A stretch of DNA of 64,000 bases from Methylacidiphilum caldifontis (GTDB lineage Bacteria; Verrucomicrobiota; Verrucomicrobiia; Methylacidiphilales; Methylacidiphilaceae), in NCBI RefSeq assembly GCF_017310505.1, contig NZ_CP065957.1:124001-188000 (forward strand), in the 5' to 3' direction. The notes beneath the pieces are model-generated. The model saw only the letters and a list, made by a program, of their open reading frames with translations. It did no database searches and was not told the origin of the DNA. Each line of letters starts with the position of its first letter. Position 1 is the first letter of the stretch. Of this stretch, positions 44,439-55,292 are shown one piece after another. A program made the translations under genes and the position numbers.

Positions 44439-45872
44439 TTATATGTCGAAGTACATGTAAAACTCAAGAGGGTGAGGCCTAATCCTTAGCATGTCGTAAT
44501 CCTTTTTCCGGAGAGAAAGTAGGGTATCGATAGCTTCTTTGGTAAAGACATCTCCTTTCATAAGAAACTCATGATCTTTTTCTAAGGCCTCAATAGCTCC
44601 TCCAAGAGAATCAGGAACCTTGGGAATATTTTTTAGCTCTTCAGGAGGCAGTTCATAAATATTTTTCTCCATAGGTTCTCCAGGATCTATCCGATTTTGA
44701 ATGCCATCTATGCCCGCCATGAGCATTGCCGCACAGGCCAGATAGGGATTCGCAGAAGGATCGGGAGTACGGAATTCTATTCTTTTTGTTTTTGGATTTG
44801 CTGAATAAGTGGGAATTCGAATAGCCGCACTTCTGTTCCTTGCTGAATAGGCCAGATTAACAGGGGCCTCAAATCCAGGTACAAGTCTTTTAAAACTGTT
44901 TGTCGTGGGATTAGTAATCGCGGTGAGAGCCGAAGCATGCTTTATAATTCCCCCTATGTAATAGAGTGCTAGTTCACTCAGTCCAGCATATCGATTTCCA
45001 GCAAAAAGAGGCTTACCTTCCTTCCAAAGAGACTGATGGGTATGCATGCCCGAGCCATTATCACCAAAGATAGGCTTGGGCATAAATGTCACCGTTTTTC
45101 CATATTTTTTTGCCGTGTTTTTGATGACATATTTGTACATCATCATGTCATCTCCAATGTGAAGCAGGGTGTTGTAAAGGATATCGATTTCAGCTTGACC
45201 TGCAGTAGCAACTTCGTGGTGCTGTCTTTCCACTTTAACCCCCATCGATTCAAGGGTTAAAACCATTTGGTCTCTTAAATCTTGTAATGTATCTGCGGGG
45301 GGAACAGGAAAGTATCCCTCTTTATGACGGATTTTATAACCGAAATTCTGTCCTTCTTCTTTTCCACTGTTCCAAATGCCTTCAATGGAATCGACTTCAT
45401 AGTAGGCGAAGTTTGCTTGGTTGTCATAACGCACACTATCGAGGATAAAAAACTCAGCTTCCGGTCCAAAATAAGCCGTATCGGCAATTCCTGTGCTTTT
45501 CAGGTAAGCCTCGGCTCTCAATGCGATGCTTCGTGGATCTTTGGGATAAGTTTGAAGAGTAATAGGATCATAAATAGAACAGATGAGGCTTAAGGTGGGT
45601 TCCGCAATAAAAGGATCAATGAATGCGGTGTAAGGATCAGGCATTACAAGCATGTCTGATTCCTGAATGCCTTGCCATCCACGAATCGAAGATCCATCGA
45701 ACCCAATCCCTTCAGAAAAAGATTCAGGAGTTAATAGATCTATCCCTATAGTAAAGTGTTGCCATGTTCCCAAAAGATCACAGAATTTCAGGTTAACGAG
45801 TTTGACATTGTGCTCCAAGGCAAAAGCAATAACTTCTTCACCTGTTGCACATCTTCTATAGTATTCGGCCAT
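44439..45872 (-). CDS. glnA: Glutamine synthetase, type I
   Basis: 477 residues; ATP-dependent amidation of glutamate. Signatures: [66 protein letters not shown] and [16 protein letters not shown]. Tyr in [11 protein letters not shown] corresponds to the adenylylation site of GSI-beta enzymes, so GlnE control is possible. AGAGGAGG precedes the ATG. Lies 187 bases after glnB and is probably read from its promoter. Confidence 0.97.
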   Translation of the reverse strand: MAEYYRRCATGEEVIAFALEHNVKLVNLKFCDLLGTWQHFTIGIDLLTPESFSEGIGFDGSSIRGWQGIQESDMLVMPDPYTAFIDPFIAEPTLSLICSIYDPITLQTYPKDPRSIALRAEAYLKSTGIADTAYFGPEAEFFILDSVRYDNQANFAYYEVDSIEGIWNSGKEEGQNFGYKIRHKEGYFPVPPADTLQDLRDQMVLTLESMGVKVERQHHEVATAGQAEIDILYNTLLHIGDDMMMYKYVIKNTAKKYGKTVTFMPKPIFGDNGSGMHTHQSLWKEGKPLFAGNRYAGLSELALYYIGGIIKHASALTAITNPTTNSFKRLVPGFEAPVNLAYSARNRSAAIRIPTYSANPKTKRIEFRTPDPSANPYLACAAMLMAGIDGIQNRIDPGEPMEKNIYELPPEELKNIPKVPDSLGGAIEALEKDHEFLMKGDVFTKEAIDTLLSLRKKDYDMLRIRPHPLEFYMYFDI

Positions 45873-46059
45873 CGGTTCCTCCTCTTATTGATTGGTTTAA
45901 TTTTTTATTGAACTAGAATAGAATGCTTTCTTTCCCATTGAATAAAAGACCGTATTGAGAAGCTTAGCTCTTGGCCTTTGTATTCATGGGGAAGGGGGTG
46001 CAATTATTTAAAATGATGGAAACAAGACATATCCATGCTAGGGGAGAAAAACATCACAT

Positions 46060-46837
<778 letters not shown>

Positions 46838-48229
46838 ATGGCTTCTGAAATATCCGTCGATGTCGCGATAATTGGTGCTGGAGGTGGCGGTTATCCGGCC
46901 GCTTTTTTTTTAGATAAATCTGGTTTTCAAGTCTTAATGATTGATCCTATTGGAAATCTTGGTGGCAATTGTTTAGCCGAAGGCTGTGTACCCTCTAAAG
47001 CAGTCCGTGAAGCAAGCCTGGTTCGTGCCCAAGCAAAAAAATACTCTTTTTTCGGACTTTCGGGATCAGTTCCAAGTGTCGACTGGAAAGCTATACTGAC
47101 CTATAAGGATAATGTTCAAACTACACGGTACACCCTTCATAGAGAAGAAATTAATAACTCATCGATAAAATTTTATAAAGGGATTGGTAAAATAGTAGAT
47201 GAAAGAAAAATTGAAGTGATAACCGACAACGATCATTTCTATGTTTTTTTTAAATACTTGATCATTGCTACGGGAAGTTGTCCCAAATATCTTTCTATTC
47301 CTGGTTCCCATTTAGCAGTAAGCTCTCATGATCTTTTTAAGTTAAGCGCTTCGGTTCCTTTCCCTTCAAATCCAATTATAATCGGTGGAGGATATATTGG
47401 CGTTGAGCTGGCTTCCATGCTTGAAAATTTAGGAGCAAAACCGGTTATTCTTGAATTTACCGATAATCTTGTCAGTGGACTCGATAGAGAGCTTTCTTTA
47501 TTTTTAGCCCAAAGACTTAAAACAAGGGTTCAAATTGAGTTTGGTGCTAAGGTGGAGTGCATAAAAAAGGAAAAGGAAAAATTTGAAGTTAATTATTTAA
47601 AAAATAGCCAACACTATTCCATTGAGTCTGACCTAGTTATTATGGCGGTTGGTAGAGAATGCGTAAGCCCCGAAGGCATAGAAAAATTAGGTTATGCAAC
47701 CGCCAAACCCTTGCCTGTAACCAATACCCTTCAGCTTTTTGATTTTCCCCACATTTATGCACCTGGAGATGTCAATGGGAAAAGCATGCTCTTCCATTCA
47801 GCCGTTCTTCAGAGTAGAGTTGCTGCTCATAACATTGCCGCTGGAGGTCAGCCCCTATCCCGGATGGATTGGAAAAGCGTACCCTATGCTGTGTTTACAG
47901 AGCCTGAAATTGCTGGTGTAGGATTAACCGAAGAAGAAGCATTGCATTTGTACGGGCATAATATTGAAGTGGTTAAATATGATTATGCCGTAGATTCACG
48001 AGCAGAAATTCTAGGAGAGACTGAAGGATTCATTAAACTGATATTTGATGGAGAAAACAAGCGCTTACTTGGAGCTCACATTGCGGGTATTGAGGCTTCC
48101 CAACTTATAGCTCCCCTCGCCTTGGCTGTTCGGCAACGTCTTGATGCTGAAGCCCTTGCTCATGTTGCTTTCCCTCATCCAATGATTTCTGAAGGTATTA
48201 ACAAAGCGGCACGAACATTTTCTCCTTAA
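46838..48229 (+). CDS. lpdA: Dihydrolipoamide dehydrogenase (flavoprotein disulfide reductase)
   Basis: 463 residues. FAD site VDVAIIGAGGGGYPAAFF, redox disulfide NCLAEGCVPSKAV, NAD site IIIGGGYIGVELASMLENL, FAD contact IYAPGDVNGK and the C-terminal His-Glu pair in FPHPMISEGINKAA. E3 of 2-oxoacid dehydrogenase or glycine cleavage complexes; the E1/E2 genes are not adjacent. A mercuric-reductase role is less likely because the C-terminal Cys pair is absent. Confidence 0.92.
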   Translation: MASEISVDVAIIGAGGGGYPAAFFLDKSGFQVLMIDPIGNLGGNCLAEGCVPSKAVREASLVRAQAKKYSFFGLSGSVPSVDWKAILTYKDNVQTTRYTLHREEINNSSIKFYKGIGKIVDERKIEVITDNDHFYVFFKYLIIATGSCPKYLSIPGSHLAVSSHDLFKLSASVPFPSNPIIIGGGYIGVELASMLENLGAKPVILEFTDNLVSGLDRELSLFLAQRLKTRVQIEFGAKVECIKKEKEKFEVNYLKNSQHYSIESDLVIMAVGRECVSPEGIEKLGYATAKPLPVTNTLQLFDFPHIYAPGDVNGKSMLFHSAVLQSRVAAHNIAAGGQPLSRMDWKSVPYAVFTEPEIAGVGLTEEEALHLYGHNIEVVKYDYAVDSRAEILGETEGFIKLIFDGENKRLLGAHIAGIEASQLIAPLALAVRQRLDAEALAHVAFPHPMISEGINKAARTFSP

Positions 48230-48311
48230 GAGTGTTTCTTTTAATGATCATTTTTAGAATAAAAGAAAGTTATAGCCAGCCGTTTTTATTGCAAAAAGTC
48301 CTGTGCTTTCC

Positions 48312-48812
48312 CTATCGATATACAGGAACTGTTTGATAAGTTCCTGGATATTCAACCCCACTAGACTCATCTTTTCTGGAAGGAACGTAACTTGTCCTAT
48401 AAACTGGGCTATTTGTTTTCTTGCCTTCAGGTGGCAACCCATATTCGGCTTGACGCTTCCACTTGTCATTGAGAATTTCTGCTGTTGCTTCATTTTTGCC
48501 ATCTACAACTCCCTGTTGGTAAGCGGTCAATCGTTTTTTATCAAAATACTTATTTAAAGCGTAAGCACCAATAGCTCCCACTCCTGCTCCCACTGCTCCC
48601 GCGGAGTTGGACTTACCGATATCCTTTCCTGCAAAGAATCCAGCTGCTCCCGCTGCTCCAATACTGCCGTAACGGACAATATTATCTCCCGCTTGAGCCA
48701 AGGGACCATCATAACGATTGTAAACTTGGGTAGAGCAACCGCCCATCAATACGATCCACGACATGAAAAGAAAAGGATTAGGGAAGAGCATAAAGAATTT
48801 TTTGGGCTTCAT
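48312..48812 (-). CDS. Glycine-zipper lipoprotein, end of the T4SS-like cluster
   Basis: 166 residues. Lipoprotein signal ending LMGGC, then a glycine-zipper region (GSIGAAGAAGFFAGKDIGKS and SAGAVGAGVGAIGAYALN) and a polar tail. Glycine zippers insert in or brace outer membranes. The ATG at 48812 has a perfect AGGAGG 8 bases upstream, although it overlaps the preceding gene by 35 bases. Last gene of the minus-strand transfer-like operon; possible VirB7/TraV-like role by position only. Confidence 0.72.
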   Translation of the reverse strand: MKPKKFFMLFPNPFLFMSWIVLMGGCSTQVYNRYDGPLAQAGDNIVRYGSIGAAGAAGFFAGKDIGKSNSAGAVGAGVGAIGAYALNKYFDKKRLTAYQQGVVDGKNEATAEILNDKWKRQAEYGLPPEGKKTNSPVYRTSYVPSRKDESSGVEYPGTYQTVPVYR

Positions 48813-51264
48813 TTTCTATTCCTCCTGTCTTATCTATTAATAGATTTTCCCAAAAAATTCTGTCTGACAGGATTGCATCCATGATCATTTCTTCTATTCT
48901 TCTTACTTCTTTTGCCCAACTAATTTCACCGCCGATCGACTTGCTAATATGTGTGATAATTGCCTGTAATAGAAAAGGATTTTCTCTCATAGTTTCAGCC
49001 AGGGAATCTGTCCATATCTCTATAGCCTCTTTTCTGGATAACATCCATTGTGCGATAATAGGCGCCTGTCCCCCATACTTAATGATGAGAAAAACCGATC
49101 TTTTCCAATGCTCTGCGAATTGAGGACTTTCTAGCCAGTGGTTTAAAAGGCTACGAATGACGACAGGATCCTGGGCAATGGTTTCGCGAATATCTTCTGT
49201 AGGACTTCTTCCGCTGACAACAGCTATTTTTTGAGCGATCACTTTTTCTTCGGGACGTTCCAACGTATTTTCGGTAGCAAAAACAAGAATATTATTCAGT
49301 TCACTTAACCCGTCACAATGAATAATTGCATTTAAAATGTAATCTCTTTTCTCGACATCCTCCCAGATCGTATCCCAATTTGATGCACATATATCGGCTA
49401 ATTCGTAATTCCATGAGCCGATTCCTTGAAGGATAAGCTCCATATCTTTTCCTGCAACAAGGCTGTTTGTGACTCTTTCAATTGCAGTTTTAGCACTGGG
49501 CAAAGCACATATCCCTCGGTACCATTTCCAAAACCCTTCCCTATCTGACAACCATTTGCTTTTTATCAGCTTTCTCAATTTCTCAGGTATTATTGTTTCG
49601 AACCAAAGTCTATTGATGATGTATTCCCATCCAGTTCCCATCGCCCATTTTACAAAGGAATCGATAAAATATTGAGCTTCGTCTCCCAAAACTGGTCCTC
49701 TTTTTTCTATAGCCTCTTTTAGTTGATCACCTGCCTTATTAAGCCACAAATCATATTGTTCAGTAGAAACTTTATGTTCAGGTTGATTATTGATCCACCT
49801 ACCAAAAGCCTCAAAAGCTTCTTGATCGTTGTTAGCAAGACTTTCCAGCCAAGCTAAAGCACATTCTGGAGAATATTGAATAAGAAGAGGAAAAAATTTT
49901 TCGATGACCGGAATCTTTCCTGTCTTAGAATAGATTAAATCAGCCCATGCTTCATCACTTCTAATTAAATAGTTTCCAAGGACATCCCCAATGGCGAAAA
50001 GATCAGACCTTTTTAACTGACCATTTTGATAGGCCTTCCGGAGGGATGAAGGACTAAGATGCTTTGTTTGATCACACAAGTTCCAACTACTGCTCATTTG
50101 AAGTTCTCCTTCCCATTTGGGTCCAGCCTCCCAAATCCATTCCATAGCCATATTGCAAAGGGGTTCTTCTTTACACAAGCCTTGAGCAAGAGCTTCTTTT
50201 GATGCCTCAGATGCGGCTTCAGCAGGACGCGAAAGGTGCCAAAGAATAAAGTCTACCAACTTTGGATTTTTTTCTAAAGCTATTAAAAATCTTTTATAGG
50301 CTTCCTCGGCGAAATCGATGCGGAAAGCTGTTTTTTTGCCCATTAATGCTTCCCAAAGCCATAATGGCCTTCCTTTTAGCTGCTGCCTAATCTCGGTTCT
50401 GCCTACCAGATAATGGATAAAAAAATCCTTCCCTTCATAAGAATGTAAGGCTTCTTTAAAAGCCTTTACCAATACATCCCAGCTTTTTTTATTTCTTTCG
50501 AGCCTGTAAGCATATTCATGGGACAACACCGGGTCTTTCCGAACCTTTTCCCATGCCTTTTCCCAGAATGAATTGTAGAAAGTTTCCTCGTTTCCCATAT
50601 AGGAAGAGGCTAAAAAATAGGCTCCTCTTCCATCATTGCCAATTCTGGAGAGCCTTCTGGCAATTTCCCAATTTTCTTCCAAGTTTTTTACCTTGGATGG
50701 CTTGACATCTATAGCTTTAAGTAAAGTTTCCATCACCAAGTCGGGCAATGCTTCAGAGGCTTTCTTTTCCCAATCTTTCAAGGCAAAGAGAACAGATGGA
50801 TAGCTTTGGGGAATATTTAAAAGATAATTTCTTAATGGCCATAAAGCTTGAGGACTAGATAATAAGGGAATCCATAGCTTTGATTTTCCCTCATAAGCAA
50901 GTTCAAGCACTTCTTTCTTTGCCATATCACTTCCAACCCTAAGCTGATGAAATCCTTCTATCAATGCATCGGCTAAAAGCCCATCTCCACGGAGAAGATC
51001 ATTTTGAATAAGAGAAAGTGATTGTTCATTTTTGAGAAATTCCAATATTTCGGTATCCATCCAATCTGGACGAATGAAATGATTGGATTCTCCGCTTTCA
51101 ATCATCCATTTTAAGGAACGATCAGCCCATCCCGATTCAGCTAACAAAGGATTTAAATCGGCTTCTTCGGTGATTTCTTTTGCTTTTAAAGAATAAAAAA
51201 GTGTAAAGTTTAATAAAATAGATAAAAAAGTGCATAGGACAAGCCGATTTGCTCTTTGCTTCAT
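48778..51264 (-). CDS. Large secreted helical protein, unknown, in T4SS-like operon
   Basis: About 828 residues. A signal peptide (MKQRANRLVLCTFLSILLNF) is followed by an all-helical, tryptophan-rich body without recognisable motifs, perhaps an alpha-solenoid. The longer frame from 51405 overlaps the ATPase gene; the ATG at 51264 overlaps its stop as ATGA, which together with the signal peptide fixes the start. By operon position it is a component or effector of the secretion apparatus. No family recognised. Confidence 0.75.
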   Translation of the reverse strand: MKQRANRLVLCTFLSILLNFTLFYSLKAKEITEEADLNPLLAESGWADRSLKWMIESGESNHFIRPDWMDTEILEFLKNEQSLSLIQNDLLRGDGLLADALIEGFHQLRVGSDMAKKEVLELAYEGKSKLWIPLLSSPQALWPLRNYLLNIPQSYPSVLFALKDWEKKASEALPDLVMETLLKAIDVKPSKVKNLEENWEIARRLSRIGNDGRGAYFLASSYMGNEETFYNSFWEKAWEKVRKDPVLSHEYAYRLERNKKSWDVLVKAFKEALHSYEGKDFFIHYLVGRTEIRQQLKGRPLWLWEALMGKKTAFRIDFAEEAYKRFLIALEKNPKLVDFILWHLSRPAEAASEASKEALAQGLCKEEPLCNMAMEWIWEAGPKWEGELQMSSSWNLCDQTKHLSPSSLRKAYQNGQLKRSDLFAIGDVLGNYLIRSDEAWADLIYSKTGKIPVIEKFFPLLIQYSPECALAWLESLANNDQEAFEAFGRWINNQPEHKVSTEQYDLWLNKAGDQLKEAIEKRGPVLGDEAQYFIDSFVKWAMGTGWEYIINRLWFETIIPEKLRKLIKSKWLSDREGFWKWYRGICALPSAKTAIERVTNSLVAGKDMELILQGIGSWNYELADICASNWDTIWEDVEKRDYILNAIIHCDGLSELNNILVFATENTLERPEEKVIAQKIAVVSGRSPTEDIRETIAQDPVVIRSLLNHWLESPQFAEHWKRSVFLIIKYGGQAPIIAQWMLSRKEAIEIWTDSLAETMRENPFLLQAIITHISKSIGGEISWAKEVRRIEEMIMDAILSDRIFWENLLIDKTGGIENEAQKILYALP

Positions 51265-53924
51265 AAAGAAAGGGCGGGTGTTATTGTGGGAATGTCCTGC
51301 AAGATCTTTGATTTTTCTTCTCTGACCCCAAGTGGGTATTGCAATGATAAAGCCTCTAAGGCTTGATGGATATCTCCATGGAAAGCTTTTCTTGCTGCCT
51401 CCCATGCCGGAAAATCTGCAGGAGTTGTGGTCGTTAACCAGTATTCTTCGGGTTCGATTTCTGCGCGAATAACTCCTGAAAGGGCATCAGGTCCCCTTCC
51501 CCTTAAATAAAAAGCTTCTCTCCAGAGTTCTACCTCACCATCACTAAAAACTCTTGATCCAGATCGAAGATGGGTTAATAGATCTCTTTGACCCTTTGAT
51601 AATTCAAGCTCTTTGACAGCATATTCGATATGATGTTCCGTCCCCTGGGGAAAGAGGATCCAAGTATCGACATTCTGTATGACTGCTTTGGCTACGGCTG
51701 GGTTATCCACTAAATCCAGGATTGCCTGAGATTCGCCAATGACCGCACATCTTTTTTTTCTGTAGGTTTTAAAGGCTTCAATAATGAGGTTAGCGGTAGC
51801 AGTATTAGACACATGCTGCCACATTTCTCCAAATATGAGTATCTTAAAAACATGAGAATGGGATAATATAAGGTCAGAAACAAAAAGAACAGACATGGGG
51901 ATTAGGGCGGCTGCCAAGTCTTTATCTTTGGAGATATATTCAAAATCAAAATGGACCACTTTTGTTTTCAAATGGAACTGGGTTGTCCCATTGAACCAAT
52001 TTCTATACCGGCCGTCGATAAATGCTTTTAGAGATTCAGCTAAAAACTTCGCATCAGATCTATAAGCCATTTGCCTGGCAAAATCATCCAAGGTTACAAA
52101 GGTTGCTTTGTTCTTCACCGCATTAGAAAAAGTTTGTCTAGTAAGAGATTCAAGAATATTCCTTTCTTCAATACTAAGGGATTCTGCTCTTTGGGAAGTC
52201 GCCAGTATTTCTAAACAGTTGACAACTCTAATCAGTTCTTGATCTGAAGGTTCAATAAGTTCACCTTGGCTATTTCTTTGCGTATAAACTTCAAAAGGAT
52301 TAAAACATTGGGGCTTAGACATATCGAGCCTGAGGGTTGTCCCTCCACAGATTTCTACAAGCCTATCGTAGCTGTTCCCTTTGTCTAAAATGATGAGTAA
52401 CGAATCCTCTTTAAGGTGTCTTAGGGCTATAATCTGGGCTAGCGCACTTTTCCCCGAGCCCTTGATACCGCTAATATAGAGCATCGAAGCTCCTTCATTT
52501 CGTTTGTCTTCTAAATCAAGTGGGACGAGTCCTCCTGTCGTATTTCCAAAAAGTTGAATGGGTTTCTCATCACTTTCTAATCCTCTGCATATGGGCATCA
52601 AATCAGCAGCCATTCTTCCTCTTACAAGAAGGGGACGAGTAAGTGGAGCATAAACAGCGGGCATTTCACTCATAAGCACAGGCAAAAGACTTGATTGTTC
52701 AATCCAACCCTTTGCCCGTGAAAGATCCCCAAACCGGTTAAGCAATACTTTGGCTCTTTTTTTGACTTCTTCTTTTTGTTTGTGCCAAAAATGAATAGTG
52801 AGTTGGATCTGAAGAAGATCATCCTCTCCTGATCGAATATCTCTTAGTAAATTTTGTGCTTCTTCTATTTGCATCCATGCCTCTATATTTTGGATTCCTG
52901 ACTCTCTTCGGTTTTCATGAGGCTTGTGAAGCATATCTATAAGGTTAAGTCCAAGCCGCATCCGCTGATCTGCCCAGTCTATCCGTTTTCTTAGTTTTTC
53001 CATTTCTTTTAGTTTATCTGTCTTTCTGACCACAAGGCTTACTCGAACATCTCTAAACGGTAAACCCACGGTCAGTTTTTCTATGTCTCGAGGACGCGTT
53101 TCTGTGGGCAAACCCACCATGGAGACTAGTCCATGGTAATAATCTCCAATCTGGATCATGTCTTTATGGATCGTTACTTCTTGAAGCATCCAGGAGTCGA
53201 CAAAGGGCATTCTTTCGTAATCATAGTTGACTTTCATCGCTTCTTCGACAGCTAAACCTGGATTCCATAGCCTGAAAAAGTAATCGGCTATTTCATAGGT
53301 ATCTAAAGGAACAAAACGGGCTGAAGCCTTTCTCATTATTTCGGAAAATACTGATTCAGATGCACGAAGACTTAACACCGCGGAGTCAAACTGGGCTTTA
53401 GAGATTCTTCTTCTTTCAATCTCTGCACTCTCTCTGCCGCCTATACGTAAAAACCATTCGCTTTGCTTGATTTTGTTTTGGGGGGCAACCGTTAAAATCG
53501 TATGTGTTTCAATTCGTACAAGTTTTCTTTTGATCATTCTTTGAAAAAGTCTTTGTGCTTTTTTTTCCCTGAACGATTTTATCTGTGGAGCTGAAGGTAT
53601 TTCAGCAAAGGCATCAATTAAAGGTCCATAGTCTCCGTTACAGGTAAAAAGATGTTGGGTTTGAGAAATTTCATGGGGTAGTTGAGTGAGTAGCAGTCTT
53701 AGTTGATCCTGAAGTTCAATGAGCCGTGAAGGACTAGCGATATCCGCTTGTGGAAAATAAGTCCTATATAGGGCATGAACCGCTCCAAATTTATCCACGA
53801 TGTATCGATCGTAAAGTCCTGCATAAGGACAGGCGTCAGCCCAATCTCTAAAAGCAGGGGTTTTTTTATGATGAAAGAGCTGGCTTGGAACAAAGAGCCG
53901 TAAAGGAGAGACAAAATTTTTCAT
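51261..53924 (-). CDS. VirB4/TraC-like conjugation ATPase
   Basis: 887 residues. Walker A GIKGSGKS at 486-493; the C-terminal half carries the HerA/VirB4 pattern including ILDKGNSYDRL and VIGESQAILDLVDNPAVAKA. The Walker B position reads KILIFGEMW: Gly699 replaces the usual Asp of DExW while Glu700 remains. N-terminal half resembles TraC of F-type systems. Powers pilus assembly or transfer at the inner membrane. Followed by an ATGA overlap with the 828-residue secreted protein. Confidence 0.88.
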   Translation of the reverse strand: MKNFVSPLRLFVPSQLFHHKKTPAFRDWADACPYAGLYDRYIVDKFGAVHALYRTYFPQADIASPSRLIELQDQLRLLLTQLPHEISQTQHLFTCNGDYGPLIDAFAEIPSAPQIKSFREKKAQRLFQRMIKRKLVRIETHTILTVAPQNKIKQSEWFLRIGGRESAEIERRRISKAQFDSAVLSLRASESVFSEIMRKASARFVPLDTYEIADYFFRLWNPGLAVEEAMKVNYDYERMPFVDSWMLQEVTIHKDMIQIGDYYHGLVSMVGLPTETRPRDIEKLTVGLPFRDVRVSLVVRKTDKLKEMEKLRKRIDWADQRMRLGLNLIDMLHKPHENRRESGIQNIEAWMQIEEAQNLLRDIRSGEDDLLQIQLTIHFWHKQKEEVKKRAKVLLNRFGDLSRAKGWIEQSSLLPVLMSEMPAVYAPLTRPLLVRGRMAADLMPICRGLESDEKPIQLFGNTTGGLVPLDLEDKRNEGASMLYISGIKGSGKSALAQIIALRHLKEDSLLIILDKGNSYDRLVEICGGTTLRLDMSKPQCFNPFEVYTQRNSQGELIEPSDQELIRVVNCLEILATSQRAESLSIEERNILESLTRQTFSNAVKNKATFVTLDDFARQMAYRSDAKFLAESLKAFIDGRYRNWFNGTTQFHLKTKVVHFDFEYISKDKDLAAALIPMSVLFVSDLILSHSHVFKILIFGEMWQHVSNTATANLIIEAFKTYRKKRCAVIGESQAILDLVDNPAVAKAVIQNVDTWILFPQGTEHHIEYAVKELELSKGQRDLLTHLRSGSRVFSDGEVELWREAFYLRGRGPDALSGVIRAEIEPEEYWLTTTTPADFPAWEAARKAFHGDIHQALEALSLQYPLGVREEKSKILQDIPTITPALSL

Positions 53925-53959
53925 AGAACCAAATCTCTAAGGCTATTTCTTCCTAAAGA

Positions 53960-54376
53960 TTAGGTTTCTTCCTGTTGAGGAAGTTCTTCTTCAAAAAGAT
54001 AAAGGGGTTGATATGAATGATGAATGTTAAAAAATCGATGCTCATAAATTTTAGGAATTCTCAAATAATCGATGATAAATCGTAAGAAGTGAGGAGGTTT
54101 ATCGCTTAAGAAAATTTTAATAAAGAGATAAGTCCCAATGAAACAGGCTGTCGAGAGATAGAAATGGTGAGTATGATTATGGACTATAAGGAATACTAAG
54201 GCAGGAACAAAAATAAGAGGACCTTCTAGACCTAAGAAAGTGTCTTTTTCATTGATAAGTCTTACCGATTTGGTAACCGGAAATCCCTTTTCATCCCTAT
54301 CCCTACCCCTGTTTTGATTAAGAGCAGAATAGGGTGCAGAGGGAATATAAAAAGAATAAGAAGGAAAAGAGGTCAT
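53960..54376 (-). CDS. VirB3/TraL-like membrane protein
   Basis: 138 residues, two closely spaced membrane segments (GPLIFVPALVFLIVHNHTHH and FYLSTACFIGTYLFIKIFLS), then DKPPHFLRFIIDYL, the DxP-type tail seen in TraL/VirB3. Sits directly between the pilin genes and the VirB4-like gene, its standard place. Starts inside the upstream stop (ATGA). Confidence 0.65.
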   Translation of the reverse strand: MTSFPSYSFYIPSAPYSALNQNRGRDRDEKGFPVTKSVRLINEKDTFLGLEGPLIFVPALVFLIVHNHTHHFYLSTACFIGTYLFIKIFLSDKPPHFLRFIIDYLRIPKIYEHRFFNIHHSYQPLYLFEEELPQQEET

Positions 54377-54825
54377 TTTGCGCTATTTAATAAACCGTGT
54401 ACTAGGTGGGGACCAGCATAAATTACGGCTGCTCCAACGATTGCTCCAATGGCAAAAGCGGGGCGCCTGAAAAAGAGCATGATCGCTCCAAAGACAATTA
54501 AGGATAAGCTGATCCAGTACAGATAATCTTGTAATGATGGGATAAATCCAGCAATCGGATTATCTGTCGAGGAAGAATTTGTATTATTAATAACATTAAA
54601 ATAAAGGGAACCTAAAGTTTGGGCAGTGAGTAAAATAATAGAACCAGCTACGAATGCTGCCCATCTTTCCATCTCTACTGTATGAAGAGCATGATTTATT
54701 CCCAAATAGACGGTATAAAGAGAAAGGAAAGAAAGAAAAAGAGAGGATTGGAAACTCCATATTTGAGAAAGGGCTTGTTGTAAAGGTTCACATAAAAAGC
54801 AGGCTATCATCAAGCTCTTGTTCAT
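54373..54825 (-). CDS. VirB2-like pilin candidate 1
   Basis: 150 residues, three or four hydrophobic segments. The last two helices (YWISLSLIVFGAIMLFFRRP and FAIGAIVGAAVIYAGPHLVH) closely resemble those of the neighbouring pilin candidate, showing a tandem duplication. The N-terminal part (residues 1-60) differs and adds hydrophobic segments. Probable pilus or channel subunit. Confidence 0.65.
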   Translation of the reverse strand: MNKSLMIACFLCEPLQQALSQIWSFQSSLFLSFLSLYTVYLGINHALHTVEMERWAAFVAGSIILLTAQTLGSLYFNVINNTNSSSTDNPIAGFIPSLQDYLYWISLSLIVFGAIMLFFRRPAFAIGAIVGAAVIYAGPHLVHGLLNSAK

Positions 54826-54851
54826 TTTTTAGCTTCTCCAACTTATGTTTC

Positions 54852-55196
54852 TTACTGAGAAACAGCCCTTATGCCATTGGCAAGGTGAGGACCACCATAG
54901 ATGACTGCAGCTGCAACCAATGCTCCGATGGTGAAGGCTGGTCTATTGAAAAACCACATTACACCCCCAAAAACAAGCAAACATAGAGAAATAAGATAAC
55001 CATAATCCGAAAAAGCCATTTGTAATTGTTGTAATGTTGTAAAACCTTCAGCATCCGCTCCATTAAGAGGAGTGACGTTAAGAACTCCCGAGCCTCCCAC
55101 AGCAAAAGAAATCGTAGGGGAAAGGATCAATATAGTTATTGTGCTTAAAATGGCTAAAGCCAACCGAGTTTGAAAAGAATAATTGATCGCCTTCAT
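54852..55196 (-). CDS. VirB2-like pilin candidate 2
   Basis: About 114 residues from ATG 55196 (the frame opens with a TTG at 55217). Signal-like N-terminus (LALAILSTITILILSPTISF-A) then two helices with a short basic loop: LCLLVFGGVMWFFNRPAFTI and GALVAAAVIYGGPHLANGIR. This two-helix, small-residue-rich layout fits VirB2/TraA prepilins. 27 bases before the paralogous gene. Confidence 0.7.
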   Translation of the reverse strand: MKAINYSFQTRLALAILSTITILILSPTISFAVGGSGVLNVTPLNGADAEGFTTLQQLQMAFSDYGYLISLCLLVFGGVMWFFNRPAFTIGALVAAAVIYGGPHLANGIRAVSQ

Positions 55197-55292
55197 ACCT
55201 TTATAATAGGCATTCAAAAAATGAAGATTGGAGAAATCTAAATGATTAAGGGCTTTGTTCAGTTTAAAATCAGATCCAATAAATTCGTTTTT

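Noticed and set aside
46838-48229. Mercuric reductase as an alternative to dihydrolipoamide dehydrogenase
   Set aside because: No C-terminal Cys-Cys pair and no N-terminal heavy-metal domain; HPMISEG fits lipoamide dehydrogenase.
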